A stretch of 35,581 nucleotides of DNA, taken from Syntrophorhabdaceae bacterium PtaU1.Bin034. Lineage in GTDB: Bacteria > Desulfobacterota_G > Syntrophorhabdia > Syntrophorhabdales > WCHB1-27. This document shows, piece by piece, positions 32,288-35,581 of the stretch. Below the pieces are notes generated by a model. That model searched no databases, was not told the DNA's origin, and was given only the letters and a program-made list of their open reading frames with translations. Position 1 is the stretch's first letter; each line of letters starts with the position of its first letter. The DNA lies in the NCBI GenBank assembly GCA_002067405.1, contig MVRP01000025.1, positions 1 through 35,581 of the forward strand, written 5' to 3'. Position numbers and translations under genes: made by a program.

Positions 32288-32917
32288 TTATTGCATAGGC
32301 AATTGATCGAGTCTTTCGATCTGCTCGGGGGTGAGGAGGCGTCTGGCGTCGATTACTGCGCGGCCGAGCAGGTCTGACAGTCTTTGCCAGAGAGAGCTGA
32401 TCTCCCGCTGCCTCTGAAGCAGCGTTTTCTCGTCGGCCTTCGGGTCTGATAAGAGTTGACGCAACTCGGTCCGCTTACGGAGGAGTTCGTAGCGCAGCTC
32501 TCGCGTCTCGCGATAAAATCGGTCCCGCAAGTCGCTTATCCCGCTCGCCTGGGTCGAAGTGAGGTTCAGCCGGCGGCTGAGAACGGTGATGCTGCTGTCA
32601 ATAGCATTGGGCATTCCCTGAGGGGACAAAAGCCAGTGAGGTGATATGATCATCCCGGCGTCAAGCGGGCAGGCATCAAATGCCGGATAAGGCAGATATC
32701 CACGTTGCGGTACCGGCACGTTGGCTGGGGCGGACGAGGACGGCGGCGCCACGACGTGGGGAGGGACCGGCGCAGGCGGCTGGGTTCCCGTAATGATCCC
32801 GGCTGCCGAAGGGTTACCGGGTGGCCCCTGGGTGAACTGAGCCATTGCGTGCTGCGGGCCTGTCGACAAAATCACCAAAAGCGCTGCCAGCCCCAGGATT
32901 GCGTGTCTTACTTTCAT
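32288..32917 (-). CDS. Spy/CpxP-like periplasmic protein
   Basis: A 209-residue exported protein. A signal peptide (about 1-26, ending HAMA-Q) is followed by a Pro-rich, low-complexity spacer (about 30-72). A helical domain (about 105-209) carries two LTxxQ motifs, LTSTQ at 119-123 and LTPEQ at 195-199, the hallmark of the Spy/CpxP/ZraP family. These proteins are periplasmic chaperones or metal-stress factors. No CpxAR-type regulator or heavy-metal transporter adjoins. It is a single gene with a 430-base intergenic region upstream. Confidence 0.85.
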   Translation of the reverse strand: MKVRHAILGLAALLVILSTGPQHAMAQFTQGPPGNPSAAGIITGTQPPAPVPPHVVAPPSSSAPANVPVPQRGYLPYPAFDACPLDAGMIISPHWLLSPQGMPNAIDSSITVLSRRLNLTSTQASGISDLRDRFYRETRELRYELLRKRTELRQLLSDPKADEKTLLQRQREISSLWQRLSDLLGRAVIDARRLLTPEQIERLDQLPMQ

Positions 32918-33356
32918 ATCAGTCCCCCTGTATCGATCTCCGGTTTATCAAACAACTGCATTTCTTTGTCGCAGATGAACGCTGATGGCCGCTGATAAAG
33001 GCGGATGGATTATCTTTTGACCGGCTATGGATAGAGCGCGCCATATCCGGTCAAGGCCATCACCTCTGGTGACGTACTCGCAGCATCCGTGAAGCGGTTG
33101 AATGTGGCCGGCATTGCCCGTTCTATCGCAATGGTGGACACAAAAGCTTCTCATCCGTGTCCCATCCGTCTCTATCCGCGTTCATCTGCGTCAAAAGTGC
33201 TCTTTTTCATGCTCTATTCTCTCCCTCCCCCTTCAAAGAGAGATAAGACCTCGTATTTGCATATGCAACGTTCAACGGGATTTGCCTGACCCTTCGTAAT
33301 CGCACTGCCGTTGCCGATCATTTTCGCGAGAACTACGTTGTGAGAAAGGGTAGCGT
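32918..33356. other. Intergenic region with inverted repeats and a palindrome
   Basis: No gene seen. It contains a 13-bp inverted repeat (32970-32982 and 33178-33190), short direct copies of ATCCG-type repeats between 33150 and 33180, and a 12-base palindrome TTGCATATGCAA (33257-33268) 89 bases before polX. Confidence 0.6.
32970..33190. repeat. Inverted copies of a CGCAGATGAACGC repeat
   Basis: CGCAGATGAACGC at 32970-32982 is matched by its exact reverse complement at 33178-33190. Degenerate related words (GCGGATGGAT near 33001; CATCCGTG, CATCCGTC, TATCCGCG at 33150-33180) lie around both copies. I recall the type as a widely seen intergenic repeat, by memory only. Confidence 0.55.
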
Positions 33357-35078
33357 ATGCCGGTTCACAACACCGATATTGCCGAGATTTTCAACGAACT
33401 TGCGGACATGCTCGAAATAGAGGGGGCAAACCAGTTCAGGGTCCGGGCTTACAGGAATGCGGCCAGGGTGGTGGGCGACCTTCCTCACTCTGTTTCGGCA
33501 ATGGTAGAGCGTGGCGAAAACCTCACGCAGTTGCCGGGGGTCGGCAAAGATCTGGCGGGGAAGATAGAAGAGATAGTTCACACCGGGACGCTTGAGCAGT
33601 TGAAGCAGGAGGAAAGCCGTCTTCCCCCTGGGCTCCGGCAGCTCATGAAAGTCGCGGGCCTGGGACCGAAGAGGGTTTACGTGCTCCACCGGCAGCTCGG
33701 CATTACTACTCTGTCCGACTTGCGCAAAGCCGCCCTTGACGGCCGGATAAGCACGTTGCGCGGCTTCGGCAAGAAGACCGAACAGATGATCATTGACGAA
33801 CTCGCAGAGCATAAAGGAGGCCCAAAGCGGGCAAAGCTTCCTGTAGCGGAAGAATTTGCGAATTCCCTCACTGCTTACCTCAAGAAAGTCGAAGGGGTGG
33901 GACGGGTGGAGGTGGCAGGAAGTTACCGGCGCAAAAAAGAAACGGTAGGTGATCTCGATGTGCTGGTCACCTGTGCGGCAGGGTGCCCGGTCATGGACCG
34001 CTTCGTCGAATATGAAGATGTGGCCAAAGTGATCTCGAAGGGCGAGACCAAGTCGAGCGTGGTCTTTCGCTCCGGTCTTCAGGTAGATGTCCGGGTGGTT
34101 CCCGAAGAAAGTTACGGGGCTGCCCTTCACTACTTTACCGGTTCCAAGGCGCACAACATCGCGGTCCGGCTGATGGGTGTCAAAAAGGGGCTGAAGATCA
34201 ACGAATACGGGGTATTTAGTGACGGTGAGGCGATTGCGGGCAGAACGGAGAGCGATGTCTACGCCAGCGTGGGACTCCCCTATATCGAGCCCGAGCTGAG
34301 GGAAAACTTGGGAGAGATAGAGGCTGCCGGGAAGGGAGCGCTTCCAAGGCTGATTACATTGCAGCAGATCAGGGGGGACCTCCATATTCACACGAAGGAG
34401 ACGGACGGCAGGCACACGATGCTCGAAATGGCGGAGGCTGCCCGGAACCTGGGATACGAGTATATTGCCATTACCGATCATTCGAAGAGGATCGCCATGG
34501 CGCACGGGTTCGACGAAGAGCGGCTCATGCGGCGAAACGAGGAGATTGACAGGCTGAACGAGCAACTGAAGGGCATTGTGTTGCTTAAGTCGATCGAGGT
34601 CGATATCCTCGAAGACGGTTCTCTCGATCTTGCCGACTGGGCGCTGAAAGAGCTCGACCTGACGGTGTGCTCCATCCATTCGAAGTTCAATCTGAGCCGG
34701 GAGAAACAGACGGAGAGACTTATCCGGGCCATGGACAATCCCTGCTTCTCTATCCTCGGCCATCCCTCCGGCCGCCTGATAGACGAGCGAAATCCTTACG
34801 ACGTCGACATGGAGCGGCTGATCGATGCAGCGCGCCGGCGGGGGTGCGTCCTGGAACTGAACGCCCATCCCGACCGGCTCGATCTCGCAGATGTCAACTG
34901 CAAGATGGCGAAGGATGCGGGCGTCAAGGTTGTCATTTCCACGGATGCCCACAGCAAGACGGATCTCACGTTCATGCGGTTCGGTGTAGCCCAGGCCAGA
35001 CGGGGCTGGCTCGAGGCGTCGGATGTGCTCAATACGCGTTCGCTGCCGCAATTGAAGAAAGCGCTCAGAAGGGGATAG
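33357..35078 (+). CDS. polX: DNA polymerase/3'-5' exonuclease PolX
   Basis: A 573-residue bacterial family X polymerase. An N-terminal helix-hairpin-helix region (QFRVRAYRNAARVV; LPGVGKDLAGKIEEI; GLGPKRV; GFGKKTEQMII) is followed by the nucleotidyltransferase palm with metal ligands in GDLDVLV and QVDVRVV and YFTGSKAHNI. The C-terminal PHP domain carries DLHIHTKETDGRHT, ITDHSKR, EVDILEDG, SIHSKF, LGHPSGR, ELNAHPDR and STDAHSKTDL, the full set of PHP metal ligands. It fills gaps and proofreads in base-excision repair. Length is typical (about 570). The ATG at 33357 has only a weak purine stretch (AAGGGTAG). A single gene. Confidence 0.95.
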   Translation: MPVHNTDIAEIFNELADMLEIEGANQFRVRAYRNAARVVGDLPHSVSAMVERGENLTQLPGVGKDLAGKIEEIVHTGTLEQLKQEESRLPPGLRQLMKVAGLGPKRVYVLHRQLGITTLSDLRKAALDGRISTLRGFGKKTEQMIIDELAEHKGGPKRAKLPVAEEFANSLTAYLKKVEGVGRVEVAGSYRRKKETVGDLDVLVTCAAGCPVMDRFVEYEDVAKVISKGETKSSVVFRSGLQVDVRVVPEESYGAALHYFTGSKAHNIAVRLMGVKKGLKINEYGVFSDGEAIAGRTESDVYASVGLPYIEPELRENLGEIEAAGKGALPRLITLQQIRGDLHIHTKETDGRHTMLEMAEAARNLGYEYIAITDHSKRIAMAHGFDEERLMRRNEEIDRLNEQLKGIVLLKSIEVDILEDGSLDLADWALKELDLTVCSIHSKFNLSREKQTERLIRAMDNPCFSILGHPSGRLIDERNPYDVDMERLIDAARRRGCVLELNAHPDRLDLADVNCKMAKDAGVKVVISTDAHSKTDLTFMRFGVAQARRGWLEASDVLNTRSLPQLKKALRRG

Positions 35079-35581
35079 GCAGAGTTCTCAAGGGCAGCTT
35101 CTCCTTGATCGATCCTCGGCTTCCGCCCGATGAATATAAAAGACCGTTTCTCCTGCCGGTTCGGCTGTCATAAAAAACGCAGAGTCTTTTATGAAAACAG
35201 ATAGAAGCTCCCTCCTTATTCTCTCTCCTTGTAGAAGAGGGTAGGGCGAGAGGGGGATTAGAGCGCTCCAAAGACATCTATCAAGGGGGCTCGCGTCGCC
35301 CCCTCTACGCGACCGCCTGGCGGTGCCCGGCCCGCAGAGCCTCCCCCTTGTAGATTCCCACTCGACGCGAGACCGGCAGAGGACCCCTCGACCCGCAAGC
35401 GGGTGCCCCGAGGCCGGGGGTGAATGCTGAATGGTTGGCTCATGGCCGTTCAAGGGCATCACCCGTGGAGACACCACGGGTACCCGGCGTGAGCCCGTGG
35501 AAATCTATAGGATCGTGCTAAAAGTTCGGAGCTTTAGGCAAGTGTTTCCCTAGATTGGTCGGTATAATAGGTACATTGCCT
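35079..35581. other. 500-base 3' intergenic stretch rich in stem-loops
   Basis: No gene recognised. It holds an inverted repeat (35136-35144 with 35184-35192), a 7-bp stem (35284-35290 with 35298-35304), a bulged 11-bp stem (35386-35396 with 35399-35413) and an 8-bp stem (35461-35468 with 35474-35481). A TATAAT at 35563-35568 lacks a good -35 but could begin a gene beyond the window. Confidence 0.55.

Noticed and set aside
33333..35051. A 572-codon open frame antisense to polX
   Set aside because: It is the shadow of polX: composition and lack of motifs or ribosome binding site do not support a protein, while polX motifs are complete.
1..35581. tRNA, rRNA, CRISPR array, transposase or phage genes
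   Set aside because: Looked for by eye (T-loop GGTTCGA-type words, regular direct repeats, transposase motifs) and none found.

Overview
The window (35.6 kb, moderately GC-rich) looks like a chromosomal segment of a strictly anaerobic, Gram-negative bacterium. It is most likely a syntrophic or aromatic-degrading member of the former Deltaproteobacteria (Desulfobacterota, Syntrophorhabdus- or Syntrophus-like). This placement is inferred from gene content: NfnAB-type electron-bifurcating transhydrogenase, a hydrogenase-like sensor kinase, a molybdenum hydroxylase operon, a 13-haem cytochrome with a membrane cytochrome b, and a rubrerythrin-like protein. No phylogenetic computation was possible. 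No rRNA, tRNA, CRISPR array, transposase or phage gene was recognised.

Region 1 (1-8081, + strand) is the most distinctive. A 5'-truncated NfnB-like flavoprotein is followed by a sensor kinase (1694-3730) that fuses two ferredoxin clusters, a degenerate [FeFe]-hydrogenase H-cluster domain, a CxxC FeS domain and a histidine kinase. Then come a single-domain response regulator, a REC-PAS-kinase hybrid, and a fused one-chain NfnA-NfnB protein. The cassette ends at a strong terminator that faces a second terminator from the opposite strand. The arrangement suggests that redox sensing (ferredoxin, H2 or NAD(P)H state) is wired to NADH/NADPH/ferredoxin transhydrogenation.

Region 2 (8102-13078, - strand) is a six-gene molybdenum-hydroxylase operon. 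Its order is: small Cys protein, FAD subunit, [2Fe-2S] subunit, molybdopterin subunit, small CxxC protein, CoxG-like protein. Genes are coupled by 4-bp overlaps and the operon has a recognisable promoter and an upstream palindrome. The substrate is unknown; the CO dehydrogenase active-site motif is absent.

Region 3 (13136-20561) holds envelope and housekeeping genes. These are a lytic transglycosylase, a coiled-coil protein, a DedA protein and a divergent TatC that lacks the usual twin-arginine-binding residues; then a universal stress protein, Cfa, FtsY, a zinc-ribbon protein, a probable lipoprotein and a Sua5/TsaC protein.

Region 4 (20666-24645, + strand) holds a TSUP permease, a 13-haem cytochrome c translationally coupled to a cytochrome b, and an IclR regulator: a plausible quinol-to-periplasm electron outlet.

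Region 5 (24691-35581) is a loose assortment: SEC-C protein, DUF2314 protein, VOC protein, glycerol-dehydrogenase-like enzyme, LysE exporter, GNAT, a second universal stress protein, ferritin-like protein, a start-less small ORF, a Spy/CpxP-like protein and PolX. It has several larger intergenic stretches carrying inverted repeats, palindromes and hairpins.
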